Shown piece by piece: positions 6,858-7,907 of a DNA stretch of 7,907 bases (the first letter of the stretch is position 1; every line of letters begins with the position of its first letter). The DNA lies in the NCBI GenBank assembly GCA_012798145.1, contig JAAZNT010000377.1, positions 1-7,907 of the forward strand. The letters are read 5' to 3'. The position numbers were made by a program, and so were the translations under genes. A model generated the notes under the pieces. That model had not been told where the DNA came from. It saw nothing but the letters and a program-made list of their open reading frames with translations, and made no database searches. The stretch comes from Thermoanaerobaculaceae bacterium. GTDB lineage: Bacteria; Acidobacteriota; UBA4820.

Positions 6858-7907
6858 GATGCTGCTCTTTTGTAAATAATGAATTCTTTGTTTTGCAAAA
6901 TTGGAGTAAATTTTTTTGATAAATAAGTATCAAACGGGTTTTCTTCATTCAATTCTTTGTTGAGTGAAACAATATAGCGTATATTCTTATCTTCAAGATC
7001 CTTAATTACACTGTCTATGTGTTTTTGAGGAGAATAAAAAGGGGGTTTGAAAAAATCTATTTTAGTTGGGTTTCTTCTTAATGTCATAAAGTTTACAATT
7101 GAAATTTCTTTTGACAAAAATTGTTCTTTTTCCGGGATTAGTTGTTCTATCGCATTTAAAAGCCCGATAAATTGGGAAGCTAAATAGGGGTTGTTCAAAT
7201 AGATCGTTCCCGCTTTTGATTTGATTTCAATATTGCGGGTTTTATCAAAGAGAGAGGCGGTGCGCAGTATTCCAAATATAACAAATATTGACATTAAAAA
7301 AATGAAACAAAAAAAAGATATTCTTTTCCAAATTACCTTTTCGCTCTTGAACATTTTTGCCAAAGCAATGGATATCAAAATAGAGGGAATGGAAGATGCC
7401 CAAATTAGGTTTATTGGAGCCCATCTCCTTGCAGCCGTGAGAATCATCATCATTGCCCCTGAAAAAAGCAGAAAATAATTTAGTTTTGCTTTTTTGTCTT
7501 TTGTAATTAAGTATATGAAAGAAAGAACAGAAAGGTAGGGGAGGAGAGAAATTAACAAAGAAGAAATTGAGGCGATAGCAGTCCATAACGGAGCATATTG
7601 GAAATTGCCAGATTTCCAAACAAAAAGTAATTCTTTGAAGGGATAAAAAATCCCCATTTTATTTCCTTCAATGCTTTTGTATCCTGTGAGTGGAAAAACA
7701 ACAAGGTCGTAAAAGAGCGTTGAAAGGGGAACCTTAATAATCAGGTAAAGAAAAAGTGGAAAAACAGAAGATAAAACTCCACTTAAATAAACCATCAGGT
7801 TTTTGATCTTTAAGTTGCTGGGCGAAAAAAAGAAAAACAAAATTAAGAGAAAAACGATGTTGTAAAAGCCCTGATCGGTGATTGTTATGAAGGTCAATCC
7901 AGCTGCA
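6854..7907 (-). CDS. GT39-like (GT-C) membrane glycosyltransferase, 5' end cut off by window
   Basis: The reading frame stays open to the right edge (upstream codons read Ala-Ala-Gly), so the TTG at 7897 is not a real start; only about 350 C-terminal residues are seen. Residue numbers below count from that TTG. The pattern fits polytopic GT-C enzymes, which use polyprenyl-phosphate sugars to glycosylate lipids or proteins on the outer face of the cytoplasmic membrane. About six membrane segments are visible (near 11-25, 33-53, 104-131, 140-154, 165-182, 192-212). Between the second and third is a loop with LFYDLVVFPLTGY (61-73). A C-terminal soluble domain from about 225 to 347 contains RRNPTKIDFF (274-283) and DLEDKNIRYIV (300-310), features I associate with GT39-like proteins. 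The catalytic acidic loop would lie in the missing N-terminal part, so activity cannot be judged. Base composition is clearly lower in GC than ppdK. The acceptor and sugar are unknown. Confidence 0.75.
   Translation of the reverse strand, partial: AAGLTFITITDQGFYNIVFLLILFFFFSPSNLKIKNLMVYLSGVLSSVFPLFLYLIIKVPLSTLFYDLVVFPLTGYKSIEGNKMGIFYPFKELLFVWKSGNFQYAPLWTAIASISSLLISLLPYLSVLSFIYLITKDKKAKLNYFLLFSGAMMMILTAARRWAPINLIWASSIPSILISIALAKMFKSEKVIWKRISFFCFIFLMSIFVIFGILRTASLFDKTRNIEIKSKAGTIYLNNPYLASQFIGLLNAIEQLIPEKEQFLSKEISIVNFMTLRRNPTKIDFFKPPFYSPQKHIDSVIKDLEDKNIRYIVSLNKELNEENPFDTYLSKKFTPILQNKEFIIYKRAAS

Noticed and set aside
7245..7619. 124-codon - strand frame inside the glycosyltransferase
   Set aside because: Alternate frame within a supported membrane-protein gene; no independent features.

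Overview
The window reads as an ordinary, compact stretch of bacterial chromosome. It holds four complete genes on the + strand and one gene on the - strand that runs off the right edge. Spacing is tight, the sequence is moderately AT-rich, and arginine is coded mostly by AGA/AGG. The promoters look like the standard vegetative sigma-70 type. Pyruvate phosphate dikinase beside a predicted cation-coupled alanine/glycine symporter would suit an anaerobic, amino-acid-using or fermentative bacterium, but nothing visible fixes the phylum. I saw no rRNA, tRNA, CRISPR array, insertion sequence, phage gene or plasmid gene.

Layout. Positions 1-95 hold a good promoter and a ribosome site for recJ (96-1736), a single-strand DNA exonuclease; I assign it a TTG start at 96. 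A 44-base gap, with an extended -10 promoter that reaches into the end of recJ, leads to ppdK (1781-4507), pyruvate phosphate dikinase with all catalytic motifs. A strong intrinsic terminator (4536-4576) closes that unit. A new -10 box then leads into an AGCS-family sodium(proton):alanine/glycine symporter (4651-6033). Twenty bases later, behind a strong Shine-Dalgarno, comes a small secreted protein (6054-6857) with a pre-peptidase C-terminal (PPC)-like domain and a possible TIG-like domain; the pair is probably one operon. From the opposite strand, the 3' part of a multi-pass GT-C (GT39-like) membrane glycosyltransferase (7907-6854) converges on it, and the two genes share four bases at their stop codons.

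How the genes fit together. recJ is housekeeping DNA repair and has no obvious functional link to the rest. PPDK and the symporter could meet at pyruvate (imported alanine, then pyruvate, then phosphoenolpyruvate), but they are separate transcription units, so this is only an inference. The secreted protein and the membrane glycosyltransferase both concern the cell envelope. I found no convincing undescribed system. The least explained gene is the secreted six-cysteine protein. The most useful structural observations are the short predicted leaders and the tail-to-tail overlap.
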